Shown: piece by piece, positions 13,997-26,517 of the stretch | Position numbering within the stretch: the stretch's first letter is position 1 | Layout of the letters: every line of letters begins with the position of its first letter | Assembly (NCBI RefSeq): GCF_963678635.1 | Contig: NC_087070.1 | Coordinates: forward strand, 27,156,057 to 27,220,056 | DNA from: Symsagittifera roscoffensis | Lineage: Eukaryota > Xenacoelomorpha > Acoela > Convolutidae | Direction of reading: 5' to 3' | Length of the DNA stretch: 64,000 nt | Notes under the pieces: generated by a model | The model's input: the letters and a program-made list of their open reading frames with translations, nothing else | Databases searched by the model: none | What the model was told of the DNA's origin: nothing | Translations under genes and position numbers: made by a program

Positions 13997-14349
13997 AGTA
14001 CTGCCAGTTTTTCTTTCTTTTTGGTCTTGACTAACAGACATTCCTTGTTTTCATAAATTTGAAAGACAGAGCTGCCTTTCTGGGGTTGATAATGCATTTC
14101 TCTTGTTGATGTTGCCTGGGAGTGCTTAATAATTGTTTTCAGTTTTTTCTGTGGAATCATGTCTTTTTATGTGTCTATCAGTGATGCGGTTTTTCTCGTT
14201 GAAAATTTTTCCAGTTTTGATCACAGCGTCTGGCTGATATTATCGTTTCGATGTGATAATTTTTATTCATTTATTCAGTTCTACTGGTGTAAGGGTCATT
14301 GCACTAGCGAAAATGAGCTGGAGTGTTTTTATCTCAATAAAGTTATCAC
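13997..14349. repeat. R2 B-type unit 5
   Basis: GGTGTAAGGG subgroup; 2166 bp (6 unit lengths) after unit 4. Confidence 0.85.
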
Positions 14350-16156
14350 AAATTAGTAGTTACCACTAGCTTCTGGTCTTGGCTACTGAATATTTCTTCA
14401 GTTTTGACATCTTCGAAATACACAGCGACGCTTTTTGGGTTGTTAATGAGTTGTGGGTTTGTTGACGATTCATGGGAGTACTAAGTTTTTGATTTTGTTC
14501 TTTATGTTTCTGAAATATGCCATTTTTTGTGTTCATCCTTGATGCCATTTTTTGTGGTACAAATTTTTTCATTTTCCAGTGTGTGGCTAGTTAAAAAATC
14601 TTGATGTGTTCATTGTTGTTCCATTCATCAATTCCACTGGGTTAGCGATCGTTGCAGAAGCGAATTTGCGCTGTGGTTATTTTTTTTCCGAAAAAAGTTG
14701 TCTCAAATTGGTAGTTTCCTTTAGCTTCTGGTCTTGGCTACTGAATGTTTCTCCAGTTTTGACATCTTCGAAATACACAGCGACATTTTTGTGGGTTGTT
14801 AATGCGTTGTGGGTTTGCTGACAGTTCATGGGAGTACTAAGTTTTTGATTTTGTTCTTTATGTTTCTGAAATATGCCATTTTTTGTGTTCATCCTTGATG
14901 CCATTTTTTGTGGTACAAATTTTTTCATTTTCCAGTGTGTGGCTAGTTAAAAAATCTTGATGTGTTCATTGTTGTTCCATTCATCAATTCCACTGGGTTA
15001 GCGATCGTTGCAGAGGCGAATTTGCGCTGTGGTTACTTTTTTTCCGAAAAAAGTTATCACAAATTGGTAGTTACCACTAGCTTCTGGTGTTGGCTAATGA
15101 ATGTTTCTTCAGTTTTGACATCTTTGAAAAAGACAGCGACAATTTTTTGGGTGTTTAATGCGTTGTGGATATGCTGACGGTTCAGGGGACTACAAATTTT
15201 GATTTTGTTCTTTGTGTTTCTGAAATATGTCTTTTTTTGTGCTCAGCCTTGATGTGATTTTTTGTGGTACAATTTTTTCATTTTTGAGGACAGTGTGTGG
15301 CTAGTTAATAAATCCTGATGTGTTCGTTTTTGTTCCATTCCTCAATTCTACTGGTTTAGCAATCTTTGCAGAGGTGGATTAGCGCAGTGGTGATTTTTTG
15401 TCCGAAAAAAGTTGTCGTTTTAAATTGGTAGTTTCCACTAGCTTCTGGTCTTGGCTACTGAATGTTTCTTCAGTTTTGACTACCAAAAAATACAGCGACA
15501 ACTTTTTTGGGTTTTTAATGTGTTAATGCGTTGTGGGTATGCTGACGGTTCATGTGAGTATTAAGTTTTTGATTTTGGTCTTTAAGTTTCTGAAAGATGT
15601 CTTTTTTTGTGTTTGTTCTTGATGCGATCTTTAGTGGTACAAATTTTTTCATTTTTCAGAACAATGTGTGGCTAGTTAAGTCATCTTGATGAGTTCATTG
15701 TTGCTCCAATCATCAATTTCACTGGGTTAGCGATCGTTGCAGAAGCGGATTTACGCTGTGATGATTTTTGTTCGAAGAAAGTTGTCGTCACAAATTGGTA
15801 GTTTCCACTAGCTTCTGCTCTTGGCTACTGATTGTTTCCTCAGTTTTGACATCTTTAAAATACAAAGCGACATCTTTTCGGATTGTTAGTGCATTTTGGG
15901 TTAGCTGACAGTTCATGGGAATACTAAGTTTTTGATTTCTGTCTTTATGTTCTCAAATATGTCAATTTTTGTGTTTATCCTTGATGCGATCTTTTGTGGT
16001 ACATTTTTTTTTTCATTTTTCGGGATATTGTGTGGCTAGTTAAGTCATCTTGATGTGTTAATTAGTGTTCCATTCATCAATTCTACTAGGTTAGAGATCG
16101 TTGCAGAAGCGAATTTGCGCTGTGGTGATTTTTTAACCGAAAAAAGTTGTCGTCAA

Positions 16157-16514
16157 AGTACCGCCAGTTTTTCTTTCTTTTTGGTCTTGACTAACAGACA
16201 TTCCTTGTTTTCATAAATTTGAAAGACAGAGCTGCTTTTTTGGGGTTGATAATGCATTTTTTTTACTTGTTGATGTTACCTGAGAGTGCTCAATAATTGT
16301 TTTCAGTTTTTTCTGTGGAATCATGTCTTTTTATGTGTCTATCAGTGATGCGGTTTTTCTCGTTGAAAGTGTTTCCAGTTTTGATCACAGCGTCTGGCTG
16401 ATATTATCATTTCGATGAGCTCATTTTTATTCATTTATTCAGCACTATTGGGGTTATGGTCATTGCATTAGCGAAGTTTGAGCTGGAGTGTTTTTATCTC
16501 AATAAAGTTATCAC
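16157..16514. repeat. R2 B-type unit 6
   Basis: B landmarks with AGTACCGCC at the start and TATTGGGGTTATGGTC in place of CTACTGGGGTAGTGGTC; pairs best with unit 7, which shares GTTGAAAGTGTTTCC. Confidence 0.85.
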
Positions 16515-17943
16515 AATTTTGTAGTTATCACTAGCTTCTGGTCTTGGCTTCTGAATGTTTCTTCAGTTTTGACATCTTCGAAATACACAGTGACATCTTT
16601 TTGGATTTTTAATGTGTTGTAGGTTTGCTGACAGTTCAAGGGAGCACTAAGTTTTTGATTTTAGTCTTGATGTTTCTGAAATATGTCTTTTTTTGTGTTC
16701 AGCCTTGATGAGGACAGTGTGTGGCTAGTTAAGAAATCCTGATGTGTTCGTTTTTGTTCCATTCCTCAATTCTATGGTTTAGCGATCGTTGCAGAAGTGG
16801 ATTTGCGCTGTGGTGATTTTTTGTCCGAAAAAAGTTGTCGTTACAAATTGGTAGTTTCCACTAGCTTCTGGTCTTGGCTACTGAATGTTTCTTCAGTTTT
16901 GACTATCAAAAATTACAGCGACAACTATTTTGGGTTATTAATGTGTTAATGCGTTGTGGGTATGCTGACGGTTCATGTGAGTATTAAGTTTTTGATTTTG
17001 GTCTGTATGTTTCTGAAAGATGTCTTTTTTTGTGTTTGTTCTTGATGCGATCTTTTGTGGTACAAATTTTTTCATTTTTCAGGACACTGTGTGGCTAGTT
17101 AAGTCATCTTGATGAGTTCATTGTTGCTCCAATCATCAATTTCACTGGGTTAGCGATCGTTGCAGAAGCGGATTTGCGCTGTGGTGATTTTTGTTCGAAG
17201 AAAGTTGTCGTCACAAATTGGTAGTTTCCACTAGCTTCTGCTCTTGGCTACTGATTGTTTCCTCAGTTTTGACATCTTTAAAATACAAGGCGACATCTTT
17301 TTGGTTTTTTAATGCGTTGTGGGTTTGCTGAAAGTTCATGGGAGCACTAAGTTTTTGATTTTGGTCTTGATGTTTCTGAAATATGTCTTTTTTTTGTGTT
17401 CAGCCTTGATGTGATTTTTTGTGGTGCAAATTTTTTCGTTTTCCAGGACAGTGCGTGGCTAGTTAAGAAGTTTTGATGAGTTCATTGTTGTTCCAATCAT
17501 CAATTCTATTTGATTAGCGATCGTTGCAGAAGCAGATTTGCGCTGTGGTGATTTTTTGTCCAAAGAAAGTTGTCGTCACAAATTGGTAGTTTCCACTAGC
17601 TTCTGGTCTTGGCTACTGAACATTTCCTCAGTTTTGACATCTTTGAAATACACAGCGACATCTTTTTGGATTTTTAATGCGTTGTGGGTTTGCTGACAGT
17701 TCATGGGAGTACTAAGTTTTTGATTTTGGTCTTGATGTTTCTGAAATATGTCATTTTTTGTGTTTATCCTTGATGCGATCTTTTGTGGTACAATTTTTTT
17801 CATTTTTCGGGATATTGTGTGGCTAGTTTAGTCATCTTGATGTGTTCATTAGTGTTCCGTTCATCAGTTCTACTGGGTTAGAGATCGTTGCAGAAGCGAA
17901 TTTGCGCTGTGGTGATTTTTTAACCGAAAAAAGTTGTCGTCAA

Positions 17944-18298
17944 AGTACTGCCAGTTTTTCTTTCTTTTTGGTCTTGACTAACAGACATTCCTTGTTTTCA
18001 TAAATTTGAAAGACAGAGCTGCCTTTTTTGGGTTGATAATGCATTTTATTACTTTTTGATGTTATCTGAGAGTGCTTAATAATTGTTTTCAGTTTTTTCT
18101 GTGGAATCATGTCTTTTTATGTGTCTATCAGTGATGCGGTTTTTCTCGTTGAAAGTGTTTCCAGTTTTGATCACAGCGTCTGGCTGATATTATCATTTCG
18201 ATGTGCTCATTTTTATTCATTTATTCAGTTTTACTGGGGTAATGGTCATTGCATTAGCGAATATGAGCTGGAGTGTTTTTATCTCAATAAAGTTATCA
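17944..18298. repeat. R2 B-type unit 7, fused to the next unit
   Basis: B landmarks present. The GTTATCAC end runs directly into TAGCTTCTGG of the following A unit, so about 18 bp around the usual ATTGGTAGTT junction are missing. Confidence 0.85.
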
Positions 18299-20100
18299 CT
18301 AGCTTCTGGTCTTGGCTACTGAATGTTTCTTCAGTTTTGACACCTTCGAAATTCGCAGCGACGCTTTTTTTGGGTTGTTAATGAGTTGTGGGTATGATGA
18401 AGATTCATGGGACTACTAAGTTTTTGATTTTGTTCTTTATGTTTCTGAAATATGTCATTTTTTGTGTTCATCCTTGATGCGATTTTTTGTGGTACAAGTT
18501 TTTTCTTTTTCCAGGACAGTGTGTGGCTAGTTAAGAAATCTTGATGTGTTCATGGTTGTTCCATTCATCAATTCCACTGGGTTAGCGATCGTTGCAGAAG
18601 CGAATTTGCGCTGCGGTGATTTTTTGTCCGAAAAAAGTTGTCTCAAATTGGTAGTTTCCACTAGCTTCTGGTCTTGGCTACTGAATGTTTCTTCAGTTTT
18701 GACATCTTTGAAAAACACAGCGACGATTTTTTTGGGTGGTTAATGCGTTGTGGGTATGATGACGGTTCATGGAAGTACAAATTTTTTGATTTTGTTACTT
18801 GTGTTTCTGAAATATGTCTTTTTTTTTGTGTTCAGCCTTGATGTGATTTTTTGTGGTACAATTTTTTTCATTTTTGAGGACAGCGTGTGGCTAGTTAAGA
18901 AATCTTGATGTGTTCGTTTTTGTTCCAATCCTCAATTCTACTGGTTTAGCGATCGTTGCAGAAATGGATTTGCGCAGTGGTGATTTTTGTCCGAAAAAAA
19001 TTGTCGTTACAAATTGGTAGTTTCCACTAGCTTCTGGTCTTGGCTACTGAATGTTTTGACAACCAAAAAACACAGCGACAGTTTTTTTGTTTTTGGGTTG
19101 TTAATGTGTTAATGCGTTGTGGGTTTGCTGACGGTTCATGTGAGTATTAAGTTTTTGATTTTGGTCTTTATGTTTCTGAAAGATGCTTTTTTTGTGTTTG
19201 TTCTTGATGCGATCTTTTGTGGTACAAGTTTTTTCATTTTTCAGGACACTGTGTGGCTAGTTAAGTCATCTTGATGAGTTCATTGTTGTTCCAATCATCA
19301 ATTTCACTGGGTTAGCGATCGTTGCAGAAGCGGATTTGCGCTGTGGTGATTTTTGTCTGAAGAAAGTTGTCGTCACAAATTGGTAGTTTCCACTAGCTTC
19401 TGGTCTTGGTTACTGAATGCTTCTTCAGTTTTGACATCTTTGAAATATACAGCGACAGTTTTTTGGTTGTTAAAACGTTGTGGGTTTGCTGACAGTTCAT
19501 GGGAGTACTAAGTTTTTGATTTTGCTCTTTATGTTTCTGAAATATGTCTTTTTTTGTGTTTGTTCTTGATGCGATTTTTTGTGGTACAAATTTTTTCATT
19601 TTCCAGGACAGTGTGTGGCTAGTTAAGAAGTTTTGATGAGTTCATTGTTGGTCCAATCATCAATTCTACTTGGTTAGCGATCGTTGCAGAAGCAGATTTG
19701 CGCTGTGATGTTTTTTTGTCCGAAAAAAGTTGGCGTCACAAATTGGTAGTTTCCACTAGCTTCTGGTCTGGGCTACTGAATGTTTCCTCAGTTTTGACAT
19801 CTTTGAAATACACAGCGACATCTTTTTGGATTGTTAATGCGTTGTGGGTTTGCTGACAGTTCATGGGAGTACTAAGTTTTTGATTTTGGTCTTGATGTTT
19901 CTGAAATATGTCATTTTTTGTGTTTAATCTTGATGCGATCTTTTGTGGTACATATTTTTTCATTTTTCAGGATATTGTGTGGCTAGTTAAGTCATCTTGA
20001 TGTGTTCATTGTTGTTCCATTCATCAGTTATACTGGGTTAGCGATCGTTGCAGAAGCGAATTTGCGCTGTGGGGATTTTTTGTCCGAAAAAAATTGTCAC

Positions 20101-20456
20101 AGTACTGGCAGTTTTTGTTTCTTTTTGGTCTTGACTAACTGACTTTCCTTGTTTTCATAAATTTGAAAGACAGAGCTGCCTTTTTGGGGTTGATAAGGCA
20201 TTTTTTTACTTGTTGATGTTACCTGGGAGTGCTTAATAATTTTTTTTCAGTTTTTTCTGTGGAATCATGTCTTTTTATGTGTCTATCAGTGATGCTGTTT
20301 TTCTCGTTAAAAGTTTTTCCAGTTTTGATCACAGCGTCTGGCTGATATTGTTATTTTCATGTGCTCATTTTTTTCTTTTGTTCAGTTCTACTGGGGTAGT
20401 GGTCATTGCACTAGCGAATTTGAGCTGGAGTGTTTCTATCTCAATAAAGTTATCAC
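20101..20456. repeat. R2 B-type unit 8
   Basis: Subgroup marked by AGTACTGGCAGTTTTTG, CTCGTTAAAAG and TGAGCTGGAGTGTTTC, shared with units 9-11. Confidence 0.85.
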
Positions 20457-22540
20457 AAATTGGTAGTTACCACAAGCTTCTGGTCTTGGCTACTGAATGT
20501 TTCTTCAGTTTTGACATCCTTGAAATACACAGCGACGCTTTTTTGGGTTGTTAATGAGTTGTGGGTTTGCTGACAATTCATGGGAGCACTATGTTTTTGA
20601 TTTTGGTCTTGATGCTTCTGAAATATGTCATTTTTTGTGTTCATCCTTGATGCGATTTTTTGTGGTACAAATTTTTTCATCTTCCAGGACAGTGTGTGGC
20701 TAGTTAAGAAACCTTGATGTGTTCGTTGTTGTTCCATCCACCAATTCCACTGGGTTAGCGATCGTTGTAGGAGCGAATTTGCGCTGTGGTGATTATTTGT
20801 CCGAAAAAAGTTGTCTCAAATTGGTAGTTTCCACTGGCTACTGAATGTTTTTTCAGTTTTGACACCTTTGAAATACACAGCGACAATTTTTTGGATGATT
20901 AATGCGTTGTGGGTATGCTGACGTTTCATGGGAGTACAAATTTTTTGATTTTGTTCTGTGTATTTCTGAAACATGTCTTTTTTTGCGTTCAGCCTTAATG
21001 TGATTTTTTGTGGTACAATTTTTTTTCATTTTTGAGGACAGTGTGTGGCTAGTTAAGAAATCTTGATGTGTTCATTGTTGTTCCATTCATCAATTCCACT
21101 GGGTTAGCGATCGTTGTAGGAGCGAATTTGCGCTGTGGTGATTATTTGTCCGAAAAAAGTTGTCTCAAATTGGTAGTTTCCACTAGCTTCTGGTCTTGGC
21201 TACTGAATGTTTCTTCAGTTTTGACATCTTTGAAATACACCGCCACAATTTTTTGGGTGGTTAATGCGTTGTGGGTATGCTGACGGTTCATGGGAGTACA
21301 AATTTTTAGACTTTTCTTTTTGTGTTTCTGAAACATGTCTTTTTTTTGTGTTCAGCCTTGATGTGATTTTTTGTGGTACAATTTTTTTTTCATTTTTGAG
21401 GACAGTGTGTGGCTAGTTAAGAAATCTTGATGTGTTCATTTTTGTTCCATTCCTCATTTCTACTAGTTTAGCGATCGTTGCAGAAGTGGATTTGCGCAGT
21501 GGTGATTTTTTGTCCGAAAAAAGATGTCGTTACAAATTGGTAGTTTCCACTAGCTTCTGGTCTTGGCTACTGAAGGTTTTGACAACCAAAAAATACAGCG
21601 ATAGTTTTTTTTGGGTTGTTAATGTGTTAATGTGTTGTGGGTATGCTGACGGCTCATGTGAGTATTAAGTTTTTGATTTTGGTCTTTATGTTTCTGAAAG
21701 ATGCCTTTTTTGTGTTTGTTTTTGATGCGATCTTTTGTGGTACAAATTTTTTCATTTTTCAGAACACTGTGTGGCTAGTTAAGAAGTTTTGATGAGTTCA
21801 TTGTTGGTCCAATCATCAATTCTACTTGGTCAGCGATCGTTGCAGAAGCAGATTTGCGCTGTGGTGTTTTTTTGTCCGAAGAAAGTTGGCGTCACAAATT
21901 GGTAGTTTCCACTAGCTTCTGGTCTGGGCTACTGAATGTTTCCACAGTTTTGACATCTTTGAAATACACAGCGACATCTTTTTGGATTGATAAAACGTTG
22001 TGGGTTTGCTGACAGTTCGTGGGAGTACTAAGTTTTTGATTTTGCTCTTTATGTTTCTGAAATATGTCTTTTTTGTGTTTGTTCATGATGCGATTTTTTG
22101 TGGTACAAATTTTTTCATTTTCCAGGACAGTGTGTGGCTAGTTAAGAAGTTTTGATGAGTTCATTGTTGGTCCAATCATCAATTCTACTTGGTTAGCGAT
22201 CGTTGCAGAAGCAGATTTGCGCTGTGATGTTTTTTTGTCCGAAGAAAGTTGGCGTCACAAATTGGTAGTTTCCACTAGCTTCTGGTGTGGGCTACTGAAT
22301 GTTTCCTCAGTTTTGACATCTTTGAAATACACAGCGACATCTTTTTGGATTGTTAATGCGTTGTGGGTTTGCTGACAGCTCATGGGAGTACTAAGTTTTT
22401 GATTTTGGTCTTGATGTTTCTGAAATATGTCATTTTTTGTGTTAAATCTTGATGCGATCTTTTGTGGTACATATTTTTTCATTTTTCAGGATATTGTGTG
22501 GCTAGTTAAGTCATCTTGATGTGTTCATTATTTTTCCATT

Positions 22541-24342
22541 CATCAGTTCTACTGGGTTCGCGATCGTTGCAGAAGCGAATTTGCGCTGTGGTGATTTTTT
22601 GTCCGAAAAAAATTGTCACAGTACTGGCAGTTTTTGTTTCTTTTTGGTCTTGACTAACTGACTTTCCTTGTTTTCATAAATTTGAACGACAGAGCTGCAT
22701 TTTTGGGGTTGATAAGGCATTTTTTTACTTGTTGATGTTACCTGGGAGTGCTTAATAATTTTTTTTCAGTTTTTCTGTGGAATCATGTCTTTTTATGTGT
22801 CTATCAGTGATGCTGTTTTTCTCGTTAAAAGTTTTTCCAGTTTTGATCACAGCGTCTGGCTGATATTATTATTTTCATGTGCTCATTTTTTTTCTTTTAT
22901 TCAGTTCTACTGGGGTAGTGGTCATTGCACTAGCGAATTTGAGCTGGAGTGTTTCTATCTCAATAAAGTTATCACAAATTGGTAGTTAACCACAAGCTTC
23001 TGGTCTTGGCTACTGAATGTTTCTTCAGTTTTGACATCCTTGAAATACACAGCGACGCTTTTTTGGGTTGTTAATGAGTTGTGGGTTTGCTGACAATTCA
23101 TGGGAGCACTATGTTTTTGATTTTGGTCTTGATGTTTCTGAAATATGTCATTTTTTGTGTTCATCCTTGATGCGATTTTTTGTGGTACAAATTTTTTCAT
23201 TTTCCAGGACAGTGTGTGGCTAGTTAAGAAACCTTGATGTGTTCGTTGTTGTTCCATCCACCAATTCCACTGGGTTAGCGATCGTTGTAGGAGCGAATTT
23301 GCGGTGTGGTGATTATTTGTCCGAAAAAAGTTGTCTCAAATTGGTAGTTTCCACTAGCTTCTGGTCTTGGCTACTGAATGTTTTTTCAGTTTTGACATCT
23401 TTGAAATACACAGCGACATTTTTTGGGTGGTTAATGCGTTGTGGGTATGCTGACGTTTCATGGGAGTACAAATTTTTTAATTTTGTTCTTTGTATTTCTG
23501 AAACATGTCTTTTCTTGCGTTCAGCCTTAATGTGATTTTTTGTGGTACAATTTTTTTTCATTTTTGAGTACAGTGTGTGGCTAGTTAAGAAATCTTGATG
23601 TGTTCATTTTTGTTCCATTCCTCAATTCTACTGGTTTAGCGATCGTTGCAGAAGTGGATTTGCGCAGTGGTGATTTTTTGTCCGAAAAAAGTTGTCGTTA
23701 CAAATTGGTAGTTTCCACTAGCTTCTGGTCTTGGCTACTGAAGGTTTTGACAACCAAAAAATACAGCGATAGTTTTTTTGGGTTGTTAATGTGTTAATGC
23801 GTTTTGGGTATGCTGACGGCTCATGTGAGTATTAAGTTTTTGATTTTGGTCTTTATGTTTCTGAAAGATGCCTTTTTTGTGTTTGTTTTTGATGCGATCT
23901 TTTGTGGTACAACTTTTTTCATTTTTCAGGACACTGTGTGGCTAGTTAAGAAACCTTGATGTGTTCGTTGTTGTTCCATCCACCAATTCCACTGGGTTAG
24001 CGATCGTTGTAGGAGCGAATTTGCGCTGTGGTGATTATTTGTCCGAAAAAAGTTGTCTCAAATTGGTAGTTTCCACTAGCTTCTGGTCTTGGCTACTGAA
24101 TGTTTCTTCAGTTTTGACATCTTTGAAATACACAGCGACACTTTTTTGGGTGGTTAATGCGTTGTGGGTATGCTGACGTTTCATGGGAGTACAAATTTTT
24201 TAATTTTGTTCTTTGTATTTCTGAAACATGTCTTTTCTTGCGTTCAGCCTTAATGTGATTTTTTGTGGTACAATTTTTTTTCATTTTTGAGGACAGTGTG
24301 TGGCTAGTTAAGAAATCTTGATGTGTTCATTTTTGTTCCATT
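22541..24342. repeat. Higher-order block H1, copy 1 (5 units)
   Basis: Begins at CATCAGTTCTACTGGGTTCG and contains B unit 9 and the D unit near 23740. It matches copies 2 and 3 almost base for base, but lacks the C-type unit that ends those copies. Confidence 0.85.
22620..22975. repeat. R2 B-type unit 9
   Basis: Part of the first copy of the 1802/2175-bp higher-order block; nearly identical to units 10 and 11. Confidence 0.85.
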
Positions 24343-26517
24343 CATCAGTTCTACTGGGTTCGCGATCGTTGCAGAAGCGAATTTGCGCTGTGGTGATTTT
24401 TTGTCCGAAAAAAATTGTCACAGTACTGGCAGTTTTTGTTTCTTTTTGGTCTTGACTAACTGACTTTCCTTGTTTTCATAAATTTGAACGACAGAGCTGC
24501 ATTTTTGGGGTTGATAAGGCATTTTTTTACTTGTTGATGTTACCTGGGAGTGCTTAATAATTTTTTTTCAGTTTTTTCTGTGGAATCATGTCTTTTTATG
24601 TGTCTATCAGTGATGCTGTTTTTCTCGTTAAAAGTTTTTCCAGTTTTGATCACAGCGTCTGGCTGATATTATTATTTTCATGTGCTCATTTTTTTTCTTT
24701 TATTCAGTTCTACTGGGGTAGTGGTCATTGCACTAGCGAATTTGAGCTGGAGTGTTTCTATCTCAATAAAGTTATCACAAATTGGTAGTTAACCACAAGC
24801 TTCTGGTCTTGGCTACTGAATGTTTCTTCAGTTTTGACATCCTTGAAATACACAGCGACGCTTTTTTGGGTTGTTAATGAGTTGTGGGTTTGCTGACAAT
24901 TCATGGGAGCACTATGTTTTTGATTTTGGTCTTGATGTTTCTGAAATATGTCATTTTTTGTGTTCATCCTTGATGCGATTTTTTGTGGTACAAATTTTTT
25001 CATTTTCCAGGACAGTGTGTGGCTAGTTAAGAAACCTTGATGTGTTCGTTGTTGTTCCATCCACCAATTCCACTGGGTTAGCGATCGTTGTAGGAGCGAA
25101 TTTGCGGTGTGGTGATTATTTGTCCGAAAAAAGTTGTCTCAAATTGGTAGTTTCCACTAGCTTCTGGTCTTGGCTACTGAATGTTTTTTCAGTTTTGACA
25201 TCTTTGAAATACACAGCGACATTTTTTGGGTGGTTAATGCGTTGTGGGTATGCTGACGTTTCATGGGAGTACAAACTTTTTAATTTTGTTCTTTGTATTT
25301 CTGAAACATGTCTTTTCTTGCGTTCAGCCTTAATGTGATTTTTTGTGGTACAATTTTTTTTCATTTTTGAGTACAGTGTGTGGCTAGTTAAGAAATCTTG
25401 ATGTGTTCATTTTTGTTCCATTCCTCAATTCTACTGGTTTAGCGATCGTTGCAGAAGTGGATTTGCGCAGTGGTGATTTTTTGTCCGAAAAAAGTTGTCG
25501 TTACAAATTGGTAGTTTCCACTAGCTTCTGGTCTTGGCTACTGAAGGTTTTGACAACCAAAAAATACAGCGATAGTTTTTTTGGGTTGTTAATGTGTTAA
25601 TGCGTTGTGGGTATGCTGACGGCTCATGTGAGTATTAAGTTTTTGATTTTGGTCTTTATGTTTCTGAAAGATGCCTTTTTTGTGTTTGTTTTTGATGCGA
25701 TCTTTTGTGGTACAACTTTTTTCATTTTTCAGGACACTGTGTGGCTAGTTAAGAAACCTTGATGTGTTCGTTGTTGTTCCATCCACCAATTCCACTGGGT
25801 TAGCGATCGTTGTAGGAGCGAATTTGCGCTGTGGTGATTATTTGTCCGAAAAAAGTTGTCTCAAATTGGTAGTTTCCACTAGCTTCTGGTCTTGGCTACT
25901 GAATGTTTCTTCAGTTTTGACATCTTTGAAATACACAGCGACACTTTTTTGGGTGGTTAATGCGTTGTGGGTATGCTGACGTTTCATGGGAGTACAAATT
26001 TTTTAATTTTGTTCTTTGTATTTCTGAAACATGTCTTTTCTTGCGTTCAGCCTTAATGTGATTTTTTGTGGTACAATTTTTTTTCATTTTTGAGGACAGT
26101 GTGTGGCTAGTTAAGAAATCTTGATGTGTTCATTTTTGTTCCATTCCTCAATTCTACTGGTTTAGCGATCGTTGCAGAAGCGGATTTGCTCTATGGTATT
26201 TTTTTGTCCGAAAAAAGTTGTCGTCACAAATTGGTAGTTTCCACAAGCTTCTGGTCTTGGTTACTGAATGCTTCTTCAGTTTTGACATCTTTGAAATACG
26301 CAGCGCTGCTTTTTTGGTTTTTTAAAGCGTTGTGGGTTTGCTGATTGTTCATGGGATTTCTGGGTTTTTGTATTTTGGTTTCTATGTTTCTGAAATATGT
26401 CTTTTTTTATGTTCATCCTTGATGCGATTTTTTGTGATACAATTTTTTTTTCATTTTCCAGGACAGTGTGTTGTGTGGCTATTTAAGAAGTCTTGATGAG
26501 TTTTTTGTTGTTCCATT
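24343..26517. repeat. Higher-order block H1, copy 2 (6 units)
   Basis: Same unit order as copy 1, with one extra C-type unit at the end (GCTCTATGGTATTTTTTTG near 26188). Confidence 0.85.
24422..24778. repeat. R2 B-type unit 10
   Basis: Second-copy counterpart of unit 9, offset about 1802 bp. Confidence 0.85.
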
